64,000 nucleotides of DNA, taken from assembly GCA_016707485.1 (NCBI GenBank), contig JADJHN010000001.1:1-64000 (forward strand). The letters run 5' to 3'. Origin of the DNA: Lysobacterales bacterium. Its GTDB lineage: Bacteria; Pseudomonadota; Gammaproteobacteria; Xanthomonadales; Rhodanobacteraceae. The notes beneath the pieces were generated by a model. That model ran no database searches. It was not told the DNA's origin and worked only from the letters and a program-made list of their open reading frames with translations. This document shows, in pieces, positions 17,074 to 26,545 of the stretch (positions are counted from its first letter, which is position 1; each line of letters starts with the position of its first letter). Position numbers and translations under genes: made by a program.

Positions 17074-18648
17074 TTACCAATCGGTCGGCTTGTAGTCCTT
17101 GAGGAACTGGCCCCAGACGTGTTTGCCGGTATTGATGCCGTGGATGATCGGATCGACGATGCGGGCGGCGCCGTCGATGATGTCCAGCGGCGGGTGGAAT
17201 CGCTCCTCGACCACCTTTCGCGCGGCAATCTCGACCGGATCCTCGTCGGTCACCCAGCCGGTATCCACGCTGTTCATGTGGATGCCGTCGTTGTGGTAAT
17301 CGGTCGCCGAGGTGCGCGTCATCATGTTGAGCGCGGCCTTGGCCATGTTCGTGTGCGGATGCTTGGTGGTCTTGAAGTTGCGGTAGAACTGGCCTTCCAC
17401 GGCGGAGACATTGACGATGTGCTTGTCGCGCTCCGCCGTGCGCAGCATCAGCGGCTTCAGGCGCGCATTGATGATGAATGGCGCAATGGCATTGACCAAT
17501 TGCACTTCGAGCAACTCGACCGAGGGTACCTCGGCCATCAGCAGACGCCAGGAATTGCGCCCGCGCAGGTCGATCTGCTGCAGATCCTGGTCGAGCTTGC
17601 CTTCCGGAAAGAGATGCTGCTGGGCAAGCAGCTCGTCCGGCAGCAGTTTCAGTTGCGACAGCGCGGCGGAGCGGCTCAGGCCCGGCAGCGCGCCCGCCGT
17701 CGGTTCCGCGGCAAGCATGTTCGGCCCGCTGCCGCCGGCCAGCATGTCGGCGCTGCGCAAGCCTTCGTAGCGGCCAAGCAGGTGGCGCACGTGCTCGGGC
17801 AAGTCATCGAGTGCGGCCGCCTCGCCTTGCATCATGTGCGCATAGAACGCGGGCGGGCGGCGTACGGTCTGGCAGGCGTTGTTGATGATGAAATCTAGGC
17901 GCGGGCGGGTCTTCAGCAGCTCGTCGCAGAACGCCTCGACGCTGGGCGTGTGGCGCAGGTCGAGTCCGAAGATCTCCAGGCGGTGCGACCAATCGGCGAA
18001 ATCCGCTTCTGCCGCGTAACGCGCCGCCGAATCGCGCGGGAAGCGTGTCGTCACGATCAATCCTGCACCGGCGCGCAGCAGTTTCAATCCTGCTTGATAG
18101 CCGATCTTCACGCGCCCGCCGGTGAGCAGGGCGACGCGGCCACCCAGATCCGCCAGTTCCGTGCGCTTGGCGAAATTGAATGCCGCGCAGGCCGGGCACA
18201 GCTGATCGTAAAAATGATGGATCAGCGTGTATTTCTGCTTGCACACATAACAATGCTGCAGCTCGATCGATTCGCGCCGGGCCACGCTTTCGTCATCGGT
18301 ATCGACGACTGCATCGCTCTGCGGCGGAAAATAGTTCTGCGTGGTGAATACCGGCTTGTTGCGCAACTGGCGAATGCCGGTGGCATTGAGCAAGGCATCG
18401 TCCTGGCTGAGTTTCGTGTTGATGCGTGCGCGTTCGGCAGCCTTCATGCGCTGGCGGCGTGAAACCGGGTCCGGATGATAGACGCGGGCAACCGCCTGGT
18501 GCAGCAGCTTGCGGTCGGCGTCGGGCAAGCGGTCGAGCAGGCTCCAGTCCTCGGCAACTTCCAGCAGCGCGGCAGTCGCCGCACGCAGGCGTTCGAGCAG
18601 ATCCGGCGCTTCGTCGGCAGCGGCTGTTTTCGGGTTCTCGGTAGTCAC
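17074..18648 (-). CDS. SDR-family oxidoreductase with N-terminal extension and zinc-ribbon motif
   Basis: A 524-residue protein. Residues ~1-130 are a helical extension. CYVC (133-136) and CPAC (151-154) form a likely zinc ribbon. From ~167 there is a Rossmann SDR domain: TGGRVKIGYQ (nucleotide loop, 176-185), FIINNACQT (NNA motif), NVSAVEG (position of the catalytic Ser) and NAIAPF. Where classical SDRs have YxxxK, this protein reads HTNMAKAALNM: the Lys is present but the Tyr position is Thr. The substrate is unknown, and the enzyme may not be a conventional dehydrogenase. It is convergent with oprC, with only 24 nt between. Confidence 0.8.
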   Translation of the reverse strand: MTTENPKTAAADEAPDLLERLRAATAALLEVAEDWSLLDRLPDADRKLLHQAVARVYHPDPVSRRQRMKAAERARINTKLSQDDALLNATGIRQLRNKPVFTTQNYFPPQSDAVVDTDDESVARRESIELQHCYVCKQKYTLIHHFYDQLCPACAAFNFAKRTELADLGGRVALLTGGRVKIGYQAGLKLLRAGAGLIVTTRFPRDSAARYAAEADFADWSHRLEIFGLDLRHTPSVEAFCDELLKTRPRLDFIINNACQTVRRPPAFYAHMMQGEAAALDDLPEHVRHLLGRYEGLRSADMLAGGSGPNMLAAEPTAGALPGLSRSAALSQLKLLPDELLAQQHLFPEGKLDQDLQQIDLRGRNSWRLLMAEVPSVELLEVQLVNAIAPFIINARLKPLMLRTAERDKHIVNVSAVEGQFYRNFKTTKHPHTNMAKAALNMMTRTSATDYHNDGIHMNSVDTGWVTDEDPVEIAARKVVEERFHPPLDIIDGAARIVDPIIHGINTGKHVWGQFLKDYKPTDW

Positions 18649-18738
18649 GGCAAGGCATTCAGGAACAATCAGCCGCGCATGATCGCACGCATGGCTCGAT
18701 CCGGGTTACCGCCCCTGACGTATTCCGGAATCGGCGAT

Positions 18739-19314
18739 TCAGCCCCGGGAAACCGGCGCAGACTCGGCCAGATGCCCGAGCAAAGGCCGGTAATACGCCA
18801 GCTCGGCAATGGAATCATGCACATCGCTGAGTGCCGTATGCGCGGCTTCCTTGTTGAAACCCTTGCCGACCTCGGGTGCCCAGCGCCGGACGAGTTCCTT
18901 GACCGTGGAGACATCGAGGTTGCGGTAATGGAAAAACCGTTCCAGGCGCGGCATCAACCGGTGCATGAAGCGACGATCCTGGCAGATCGAATTGCCACAC
19001 ATCGGCGACTTGCCGGCCGGCACCCATTGCAGGAGGAATTCGACCGTGCGCACTTCGGCCAGCGCCATGTCGATTTGCGAATCGAGGACGCGCTGCCAGA
19101 GTCCGGACTTGCCATGCTGGTTGCGGTTCCAGTCATCCATGGCGAGCAGGGTTGCCTCATCGTGGCGGATGGCAAACGCCGGGCCTTCGGCAAGCAGGTT
19201 CAGATCCTTGTCGGTGACCGCCGTGGCGATTTCGAGGATGGAATCGTGATCGGTATCGAGCCCGGTCATCTCCAGATCGATCCAGATCAGGTTGTCCTCG
19301 TGAATCGACGCCAT
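18739..19314 (-). CDS. orn: Oligoribonuclease
   Basis: A 191-residue DEDDh 3'-5' exoribonuclease that degrades 2-5 nt RNAs, including pGpG from c-di-GMP turnover. Exo motifs are visible: WIDLEMTGLD (I), SICQDRRFMHR with the adjacent region (II), and HTALSDVHDSIAEL (III, with the catalytic His and Asp). Length and sequence match the family end to end. It is divergent from sbcB, separated by 109 nt. A functional link to the c-di-GMP enzyme at 50.8 kb is only indirect. Confidence 0.96.
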   Translation of the reverse strand: MASIHEDNLIWIDLEMTGLDTDHDSILEIATAVTDKDLNLLAEGPAFAIRHDEATLLAMDDWNRNQHGKSGLWQRVLDSQIDMALAEVRTVEFLLQWVPAGKSPMCGNSICQDRRFMHRLMPRLERFFHYRNLDVSTVKELVRRWAPEVGKGFNKEAAHTALSDVHDSIAELAYYRPLLGHLAESAPVSRG

Positions 19315-19423
19315 GGCGCTCTCCGCGTGAATGAATGAGGCGATTATTGCCGCGTTGCGCGGCGCAGGCCAAGTTCTTGCGCATCGGCGTTAGCATGGCG
19401 CACCCCTGCACTGCACGATCGCC

Positions 19424-20863
19424 ATGGCCGCAACGACGTTTTTCTGGCACGACTACGAGACCACCGGTGCCGATCCGCGCCGCGACCGGCCCGCGCAGTT
19501 CGCCGGAATCCGCACGAACCTCGATCTGGAGGTCATCGGCGATCCGGTCATGCTTTATTGCAAGCCCGCGCCCGATGTCCTGCCGCATCCCGAGGCCTGC
19601 CTGATCACCGGCATCACGCCTCAGCTTGCCGAACGCGAGGGCCGCATCGAGGCCGAGTTTGCGGCGATCGTGCATGAGGAACTCGCCGCGCCGGGAACCT
19701 GCGGCGTCGGCTACAACTCCTTGCGTTTCGATGACGAATTCACGCGGCATCTGCTGTATCGCAATTTCCATGATCCGTATGAGCGCGAATGGAAAGCCGG
19801 CAACTCGCGCTGGGACCTGATCGATCTCGCGCGCATGTGTTACGCCCTGCGCCCGCAGGGCATCGAGTGGCCGCTGCGCGACGATGGCACGCCGAGTTTT
19901 CGCCTGGAGGACCTGGCCAGGGCGAACCGGCTCAAGCAGGATCGCGCGCACGATGCGCTGTCGGATGTCGAAGCCTTGATCGGCCTTGCCCGCTTGATCC
20001 GCACGCAGCAACCGCGCCTGTTCGATTTCCATTTCGACCTGCGTCGCAAGCAGCACGCATTCCAGTTGCTCGATGTCGCGCACCGCACGCCGGTCGTGCA
20101 TGTGTCCTCGCGCTATCCCGCCAGTCGTGGCTGCCTGGCCATTGTCGTGCCGCTGGCGATCCACCCGCAACAGGCGAATGGCGTGATCGTCTATGACCTC
20201 GATGTCGATCCGACTGCGCTGCTTGAGCTCGATGCCGATGAGATTGCCGATCGCGTGTTTGTTTCGCGTGCCGACCTGCCCGAGGATGTCGAACGCATCC
20301 CGCTCAAGCTCGTGCATGCGAACCGCTCGCCGGCGCTGGCGCCGTTGAACGTGCTCAAGGATATCGACCACGCACGGATCGGCCTCGATCTCGAGCGTGC
20401 CTTGCGTCATCTCGACATGCTCCAGGGCGCTGAAGGACTGCCGGCGAAGATGCAGGCGGTGTTCTCGGCACAACCTTCGCGGGAGGCAGCCGCAGATCCC
20501 GAGTTGGCGTTGTATTCCGGATTCCTGCCCGATGCCGACAAGAACCGCTTGCGCGAGGTGCGACGCACGCCGAGTGAACTGCTGGGATCGCCATCGCTGG
20601 TTTTCACCGACCCGCGTTATGCGGAACTGCTGTTCCGCTATCGCGCACGCAATTGGCCGCACTCCTTGAGCCATGTGGAGGTACTTCGATGGCAAGCCTT
20701 CCGCGAACGCCGCCTGACCACGGAAACCGCGCTGACCACGCTCACCCTCGATCAATATCTTGCCTTGATCGCACAGAAACGCAGCGAAGTTGATCCGACC
20801 AGGCTGCCCCTGCTCGATGCGCTGGAGGACTGGGGGCGCGAGCAACAAAGGCAGCTCGAGTAA
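19424..20863 (+). CDS. sbcB: Exodeoxyribonuclease I
   Basis: A 479-residue ssDNA 3'-5' exonuclease used in recombination and mismatch repair. The N-terminal DEDDh domain starts FFWHDYETTGADPRRDRPAQ, a strongly conserved ExoI motif. GYNSLRFDDEF (exo II) and HDALSDVEALIGLA (exo III) follow. The SH3-like and helical C-terminal extensions give the usual ~475-residue length. ATG 19424 precedes the conserved block directly. It has its own promoter region, shared divergently with orn. Confidence 0.96.
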   Translation: MAATTFFWHDYETTGADPRRDRPAQFAGIRTNLDLEVIGDPVMLYCKPAPDVLPHPEACLITGITPQLAEREGRIEAEFAAIVHEELAAPGTCGVGYNSLRFDDEFTRHLLYRNFHDPYEREWKAGNSRWDLIDLARMCYALRPQGIEWPLRDDGTPSFRLEDLARANRLKQDRAHDALSDVEALIGLARLIRTQQPRLFDFHFDLRRKQHAFQLLDVAHRTPVVHVSSRYPASRGCLAIVVPLAIHPQQANGVIVYDLDVDPTALLELDADEIADRVFVSRADLPEDVERIPLKLVHANRSPALAPLNVLKDIDHARIGLDLERALRHLDMLQGAEGLPAKMQAVFSAQPSREAAADPELALYSGFLPDADKNRLREVRRTPSELLGSPSLVFTDPRYAELLFRYRARNWPHSLSHVEVLRWQAFRERRLTTETALTTLTLDQYLALIAQKRSEVDPTRLPLLDALEDWGREQQRQLE

Positions 20864-20962
20864 TGCGCGTTGGATCTTCGTACGTCAGTCGGCAACCTGG
20901 TTGCCCCGTCCATCTGCAACCAGCGACCATAGCCGCGCACGCATCCGAGACACGAGCAATCC

Positions 20963-21649
20963 ATGGCAACAACCTACTTCACCCCCGCCACTTTCCGCTA
21001 CCTGCGCGATCTCAAGGCCAACAACAACCGGCTCTGGTTCAACGAGCACAAACCGCGTTACGAGGCGGTGCTGCGTCAGCCATTCCTGCAGCTGATCGGC
21101 GATCTGCAGGTGCCACTGGCAAGGATCTCGCCGCATTTCGTTGCGGATCCGCGTGGCCAGGGTGGCTCGATGTTCCGCATCCATCGCGACACGCGCTACG
21201 CGAAAGACAAGACGCCGTACAAGACCTGGTCCGGTGCGCGCCTGTTCCATGAGCGCGCGCGCCAGCTCGATGCGCCTTCGTTCTACCTGCACATCCAGCC
21301 CGGAAACTGTTTCGTCGGTGGTGGCAAGTGGCACCCGGAAGCCGAGTCGATCAAGCGCATCCGGGAGTTCATCGCCAACAATCCCGCAGCATGGAAAAAG
21401 GCTACGCGCTCGAAATCCTTCACAGCGCACTTCTGGCTTGGTGGCGACAGCCTGATGCGGCCGCCGCGCGGGTTCGATCCCGATCACGAGTTGATCGAAG
21501 ATCTCAAGCGCAAGGATTTCGTTGCCATGGATGGTTTTGCCGACGGCATCGCGACCTCGACCGAATTGAAACCGCTTCTGGTCGATCGCTTCAAGCGCGT
21601 CGCGCCGCTGGTCGACTATCTCTGTGCAGGCCTCGATCTGGAATTCTGA
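20963..21649 (+). CDS. DUF2461 (TIGR02453) family protein
   Basis: A 228-residue cytosolic protein of unknown function, full length for the family. Family features are visible: TPATFRYLRDLKANNNRLWF at the start, the RIHRDTRYAKDKTPYKT motif in the middle, and FYLHIQPGN with GGGKWHPE. It lies 99 nt after sbcB and is not overlapped by another gene. Co-transcription with sbcB is possible but not shown. Confidence 0.9.
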   Translation: MATTYFTPATFRYLRDLKANNNRLWFNEHKPRYEAVLRQPFLQLIGDLQVPLARISPHFVADPRGQGGSMFRIHRDTRYAKDKTPYKTWSGARLFHERARQLDAPSFYLHIQPGNCFVGGGKWHPEAESIKRIREFIANNPAAWKKATRSKSFTAHFWLGGDSLMRPPRGFDPDHELIEDLKRKDFVAMDGFADGIATSTELKPLLVDRFKRVAPLVDYLCAGLDLEF

Positions 21650-21673
21650 GTGACAGTCCGAATTCCCTCGATC

Positions 21674-21737
21674 GTTCGTCCCGAGCTTGTCCCGGGACCT
21701 CTCCAGGCATTCATGGTTCGCCATGCTCGGCACGAAC
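21674..21737. repeat. Extragenic inverted repeat with 13-bp arms
   Basis: Arms GTTCGTCCCGAGC (21674-21686) and GCTCGGCACGAAC (21725-21737) match at 12 of 13 positions when folded. The loop contains the palindrome GTCCCGGGAC. It lies between the stop of the DUF2461 gene and the MFS start, so it resembles a dispersed REP/MITE-like element that could also act as a terminator. Confidence 0.6.
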
Positions 21738-21786
21738 CGGAATAGACAACCTCCCCACGAAACGAGGTTGAGCAGAAGCAATTGAA

Positions 21787-22974
21787 ATGAATGCAATCGA
21801 AGCCAATTTGAATGCGCGAATCCCGACGGCGCGTCTGGCGAGTTTCTACTTCGCCTACTACGCCGCACTTGGCGCGTTCAATCCTTACTGGGCGCTCTAT
21901 CTCAAGGGTCTCGGCCAGGATGTCGCCGCGATCAGCATCCTGATGAGCCTCTGGTATGGCACGCGCATCTTTGCGCCAAGCGCGTGGAGCGCGCTGGCGG
22001 CGCGATCCGCGCAGCCAATCCTCTGGTTGCGTATGGGCTCGGTGCTTACCGTCGCCAGCTTCACCCTCTTCAGCGTGCCGCACGATTTCACGGTGCTGTT
22101 CGTCGTCATGTGCGTGTTCTGCTTTGTCTACAACGCGATCATGCCGCAGTTTGAATCGATTACCTTGTCGCATCTGGTCGGCAGGAGTGAACGCTACGGC
22201 CGCATCCGGGTCTGGGGCTCGATTGGATTTGTCGTCGTGGTTGCGGTGTTCGGCGTGCTGCTCGATTACCTGCCGGTCACCGCGCTGCCCTGGTTGATGC
22301 TGCCGTTTTTTGTGGCGATGGCGATTGCATCGTTCTTCAACGACTACGGACGACCTCCCGTTGCCGTGACTGATACGGAATCAACCAGCTTCATCGCCAG
22401 GCTGCGCCGACCCGAAGTGATCGCATTCTTCATCGTCGCCCTGCTCATGCAGATCTCCTTCGGCCCGTATTACACGTTCTATTCGATCTATCTCGACGAG
22501 CACGGCTACCGCACCTCTGCCCTCGGCATATACTGGTCGATCGGCGTCATCGTCGAGATCCTCGTGTTTGCTTTTTCGGTGCGGATCTTTCGGCGCTGGA
22601 ATGCGGCCACCGTGCTGATTGTTTCGTTGATCGCCGCCAGCCTGCGCTGGGCGATGATCGCGCTGTGGCCCGACAACGCCATCCTGATGGCCTTCGCGCA
22701 GACCCTGCACGCACTCAGCTTCGCCGCGTTCTTTGCCGCCAGCATGCAGTTCCTCGTGCTGTACTTTCCCGGCCGCCAGAACGGTCATGCGCAAGGCATC
22801 TACTACGGATTTTCTTCCGGCATCGGCGGCGTGCTCGGGGCACTGTTGTCAGGGCAAGTGTGGCAAGCCACCGGCGGCGAGACCGCATTCATGCTCGGCT
22901 CGGTTACGGCTGCGATCGCTGCGCTGATTGCCTGGATCTGGATTCGGCCGGGTCGCCCATCCGCTTCCGCTTGA
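21787..22974 (+). CDS. MFS transporter, HcaT-like (MFS_1_like)
   Basis: A 395-residue inner-membrane protein with about 12 hydrophobic segments. The start ARLASFYFAYYAALGAFNPY resembles 3-phenylpropionate/nucleoside-type MFS carriers (YFAYFA...G...PYW.LYL). Between helices 4 and 5 is GRSERYGRIRVWGSIGF, the conserved 'R-YG-R-R-WGS-GF' motif of the PF12832 group; a central cytoplasmic loop (~195-215) separates the halves. The substrate cannot be told from sequence. It stands alone, convergent with epmA 7 nt away. Confidence 0.88.
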   Translation: MNAIEANLNARIPTARLASFYFAYYAALGAFNPYWALYLKGLGQDVAAISILMSLWYGTRIFAPSAWSALAARSAQPILWLRMGSVLTVASFTLFSVPHDFTVLFVVMCVFCFVYNAIMPQFESITLSHLVGRSERYGRIRVWGSIGFVVVVAVFGVLLDYLPVTALPWLMLPFFVAMAIASFFNDYGRPPVAVTDTESTSFIARLRRPEVIAFFIVALLMQISFGPYYTFYSIYLDEHGYRTSALGIYWSIGVIVEILVFAFSVRIFRRWNAATVLIVSLIAASLRWAMIALWPDNAILMAFAQTLHALSFAAFFAASMQFLVLYFPGRQNGHAQGIYYGFSSGIGGVLGALLSGQVWQATGGETAFMLGSVTAAIAALIAWIWIRPGRPSASA

Positions 22975-22981
22975 TTCATGC

Positions 22982-23944
22982 TCAGGCGTCGACAAAAGCG
23001 AACGCAAGCAGCGTGCGGATATCGTCTTCGCCGCTGAGGCACATCAACAGCCGCTCGATCCCCAATGCAACACCCGCGCACTCCGGCAATCCGTTTTCAA
23101 GCGCGATCAATAGATTCTCGTCGATGGGAAGTTCGCGTTGACCGCGCGACTGGCGGCGACGGTTGTCGTTCTCGAAGCGTGCGCGTTGTTCCGAGGGATC
23201 AGTGAGTTCGTGGTAGCCGTTGGCGAGTTCGTGGGTGCCGAGGTAGAGCTCGAAGCGTTCGGCAACGGGGGGATTGTCGTGGCGAATCCTGGCCAGTGCG
23301 CATTGGCTGGCGGGCCAGTCGCGGATCACCGTGATGCGATCGGCTGGAAAATCGGGTTGGATGCGGTGGGTGATCAGCAGGTCGAGCCAGTCGTCGCGTT
23401 GCAAGCCTTCGCCATCAATGTCGATATCGGCGAGCCGTTCGCGCAACGCGTCGATCGATGCACTGAATGGATCGATGCCCAAGCTGGCGACAAAGAGTTC
23501 GCGATAGGTCATCGAGACGAGACTGGCTTCACGATCGACCATGGCTAATGCGTGGCGAACCAGTTCGACGGTTTCATCCAGCAACCGCAGGTGATCCCAG
23601 CCGAGCCGATACCATTCGAGCATCGTGAATTCCGGGTTGTGCCGCCTGCCCGCCTCGCCGTTGCGAAACACGCGGCCGAGCTCGTAGCAATCGCCCACTC
23701 CGGCGGCGAGCAGGCGCTTGAGCGGAAACTCGGCCGAGGTACGCAGCCAGCGTACCGGCGAACCGGCGTCGACGTGGCCGGAAAACAACGTGCTGAAACT
23801 CTCGATGTTCGGCTCGGTGTTGGCCGCTGCCGAGAGGATCGGCGTTTCCACTTCCAGCACGTCGCGCTCGGCGAAGAATGCGCGGATCAGCGTGCAGAGC
23901 CGCGCACGCAGGGCCAGTGCATCATGCAGCGTGATCGTGTTCAA
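22982..23944 (-). CDS. epmA: EF-P--(R)-beta-lysine ligase (EpmA/GenX/PoxA)
   Basis: A 320-residue class II lysyl-tRNA-synthetase paralogue that attaches beta-lysine to elongation factor P. Class II motifs are visible: VLEVETPILSAAANTEPNI (motif 1 region), RVFRNGEAGRRHNPEFTMLE (motif 2) and GVALGIERLLMCLSG (motif 3). There is no anticodon-binding domain, as expected. The start is TTG at 23944: it overlaps the ligA stop as TTGA, and no later Met fits the family N-terminus. Its partners epmB and efp are not in this window. Confidence 0.93.
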   Translation of the reverse strand: MNTITLHDALALRARLCTLIRAFFAERDVLEVETPILSAAANTEPNIESFSTLFSGHVDAGSPVRWLRTSAEFPLKRLLAAGVGDCYELGRVFRNGEAGRRHNPEFTMLEWYRLGWDHLRLLDETVELVRHALAMVDREASLVSMTYRELFVASLGIDPFSASIDALRERLADIDIDGEGLQRDDWLDLLITHRIQPDFPADRITVIRDWPASQCALARIRHDNPPVAERFELYLGTHELANGYHELTDPSEQRARFENDNRRRQSRGQRELPIDENLLIALENGLPECAGVALGIERLLMCLSGEDDIRTLLAFAFVDA

Positions 23945-26304
23945 TCGGGATTCCTGGCCAGGTATTCGAGCAGGCGCGCCTCATCCCAGACCTCGATGCC
24001 GAGGGACCTGGCCTTGTCCAGTTTGGAACCGGCAGATTCGCCGGCGACGACGAAGTCGGTCTTCTTCGACACGCTGCCGGCGACTTTTGCGCCGAGGGCT
24101 TCGAGCCTTGCCCCGGCTTCATCGCGGGTCATCGCCGACAGCGAGCCGGTCAGCACGACCGTCTTGCCATCGAGTGGAAGCGATTGCTCGACTTCACGAC
24201 TTGAACCGGCGAGTTCGCGCAACCTGTTCCAGGTGCGCAGGCTGCGCTTGAGCAGGTCGGCATGGACAGGATCATCGCGCCACTGCACCAGCGCAGCGGC
24301 GGTGTCGGCGGGCAGCCCTGCCGTGATCAGGTGATGTTCGGGGACATCTGCCAGTCGCTCGATATCCTCGAATGCAGCAGCGAGTTGCGCCGCGCGACGT
24401 TCTGTCAGTTTCGGAATTTCGAGACTGGCAAGGAACTGATCCGCGGCAAGGTTCGGGCGCAGCTTTGGCGAAACATCGTGTTCATCGGTGAGGCGCACGC
24501 CGCGCATCAGCAGCGCATCGATGGCTGCCTGGTTGCCCTCCTGGGCAAGGAAACGATCGATCGAGCGCGCCACTTCTCCACCGATATCCGGCACCAGCTT
24601 GAGCAGGGGCCAGGGCAGATGCCGAATGAGTTCGAGTCGGCCAAACCATGTCGCCAGGGCCTTGGCCGTGCTCTCGCCGACGTGCTCGATGCCCAGCGCA
24701 AAAAGGAACCGCTCCAGCGTCGTCTGCTTGCTGTGCTCGATGGCTTCGATCAGGTTCTCGGCCCACCGGGTCGCAACCTTGCCGGCTTTGACCGTTTCCG
24801 GAGTCGTGCCATCGCGCGCGTCGGCACGGCGCTTCATTTCGAGGAAATCGTCCAGGCCGAGCTTGTACAGATCGGCGATCGAGACGACGAAACCGAGATC
24901 GCAGAGATCCTCGATCAGCCGCGCGCCGAGACCGTCGATATCCATGGCGCGACGCGAGGCGAAGTGGATGATCGATTCCTTGCGCTGGGCAGGACAGATC
25001 AATTCGCCGGAACAGCGCCAGACGACCTGCCCTTCCTCACGCACAAGCTCGGACTGGCAAATCGGGCAATGGCTCGGCATCTGCCATGGCACGGTATCGG
25101 CGGGACGTTGATCCTCGATCACGCGCACGACTTCGGGAATCACATCACCCGCACGCCGCACGATGACGCTGTCGCCGACACGCACATCAAGTCGCGCGAT
25201 CTGGTCGGCATTGTGCAGGGTCGCATTGGTGACGACGACGCCGGCGACTTGCACCGGTTCCAGCCGCGCGATCGGTGTGGCTGCGCCAGTGCGGCCGATA
25301 TTGATGTCGATGGCGAGTACGCGCGTGCTCTGCTCCTGCGCGGGAAACTTGTGCGCGATCGCCCAGCGCGGCGTGCGACCGACGAAACCGAGTTCGCGTT
25401 GTGCGTCGAGATCATCGAGCTTGTAGACGACGCCATCGATATCGAACGGCAGCCCGTCCCGCGCCGCGCCGATGCGCCGGTAGTAATCCAGACAACCCTG
25501 CGCGCCGCGTGCGGTTTCAACCAGTGAGCTGACCGGGAAACCCCAGTCGCGGAATTTGCGCAGCAGAGCCGAATGCGTTTTCGGCAGGTCGGCCTCCGCG
25601 ATTGCGCCGGGCGCGTAGGCGAAGAAGGCCAGTGGTCGCGTGGCCGTGATCGTCGGATCGAGCTGACGCAGCGATCCGGCCGCGCCGTTGCGCGGATTGG
25701 CCAGCACCTTGCCACCCTGTTCGCGGGCATGCGCGTTGTAGCGTTCGAATTCGGCACGCGGCATGTAAACCTCGCCGCGCACTTCGAGCACGGCGGGCCA
25801 ATCATCGCCGCGCAAGCGCAAGGGAATTGCCTTGATCGTGCGCAGGTTGACGGTCACGTCCTCGCCGGTTTCGCCATCGCCGCGCGTTGCGCCTTGCACG
25901 AACACTCCGTTTTCGTAGCGCAGGCTGATGGCGAGTCCATCGAACTTGGGTTCGAGCGAGAACACGGGATCGGTGATGTCGAGGCGCTCCTCGATGCGGC
26001 GGACGAAGTCCTCGATCTCCTCATCACTGAAGGCATTGGCCAGCGAGAGCATGCGCAGTTCATGGCGTACCTCGGCGAACTCGCGCGACGGACTGGCGCC
26101 GACGCGCCGGGTTGGTGAATCCACCACCGCCAACTCTGGATGCTCCGCCTCGATTGCCTCCAGTTCGCGCATCAACCGGTCGTAATCGGCATCCGGAATC
26201 TGCGCGTCATCGAGGACGTGGTAGCGATAATTCGCCTCTTCGATACGGGTGCGAAGCTCGACAGCTCGGGCGGCGGGCGTGATGGCGTTTGTTGGAGTGG
26301 TCAT
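23941..26304 (-). CDS. ligA: NAD+-dependent DNA ligase
   Basis: A 787-residue DNA ligase that seals nicks in replication and repair. In order: Ia domain with YRYHVLDDAQIPDADYDRL, adenylation domain with EPKFDGLAISLRYENG (the Lys of KFDG is the AMP acceptor), OB fold, the four-Cys zinc finger (CPICQSELV...CSGELICPAQ), helix-hairpin-helix repeats, and a C-terminal BRCT domain (DGKTVVLTGSLSAMTRDEA). ATG 26304 (MTTPTNAIT) is preferred; the frame is open further upstream but that part has no homology. It is translationally coupled to epmA. Confidence 0.96.
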   Translation of the reverse strand: MTTPTNAITPAARAVELRTRIEEANYRYHVLDDAQIPDADYDRLMRELEAIEAEHPELAVVDSPTRRVGASPSREFAEVRHELRMLSLANAFSDEEIEDFVRRIEERLDITDPVFSLEPKFDGLAISLRYENGVFVQGATRGDGETGEDVTVNLRTIKAIPLRLRGDDWPAVLEVRGEVYMPRAEFERYNAHAREQGGKVLANPRNGAAGSLRQLDPTITATRPLAFFAYAPGAIAEADLPKTHSALLRKFRDWGFPVSSLVETARGAQGCLDYYRRIGAARDGLPFDIDGVVYKLDDLDAQRELGFVGRTPRWAIAHKFPAQEQSTRVLAIDINIGRTGAATPIARLEPVQVAGVVVTNATLHNADQIARLDVRVGDSVIVRRAGDVIPEVVRVIEDQRPADTVPWQMPSHCPICQSELVREEGQVVWRCSGELICPAQRKESIIHFASRRAMDIDGLGARLIEDLCDLGFVVSIADLYKLGLDDFLEMKRRADARDGTTPETVKAGKVATRWAENLIEAIEHSKQTTLERFLFALGIEHVGESTAKALATWFGRLELIRHLPWPLLKLVPDIGGEVARSIDRFLAQEGNQAAIDALLMRGVRLTDEHDVSPKLRPNLAADQFLASLEIPKLTERRAAQLAAAFEDIERLADVPEHHLITAGLPADTAAALVQWRDDPVHADLLKRSLRTWNRLRELAGSSREVEQSLPLDGKTVVLTGSLSAMTRDEAGARLEALGAKVAGSVSKKTDFVVAGESAGSKLDKARSLGIEVWDEARLLEYLARNPD

Positions 26305-26545
26305 CGAGATGGCGGGATCAGGGGGTGGGGCAAGGTCAGGATTCCTTTGCACGTCATTGGGTGATTTTTGCAGAAGATCATTGGCAGGCGAACCTTTCAT
26401 GTGCCTCTGAAGGGACTCCTTCAGTTCCAAGGTTGAGCGCGTTGCGGGGTACGAACGGCTTGCGCGCGATTGCACCGGAGTTTACGGCTTGCCGGCAGAT
26501 GCGGTGCAGGTGCAGGATGCGCCTTGATGAATCGGGGGTTGGATC

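Noticed and set aside
19157..20848. A 563-codon minus-strand open frame opposite sbcB
   Set aside because: The plus strand encodes a full exonuclease I; the opposite frame shows no recognisable motif.
26305..26545. Upstream in-frame extension of ligA
   Set aside because: Residues before MTTPTNAIT show no ligase homology and lie in the divergent promoter region.
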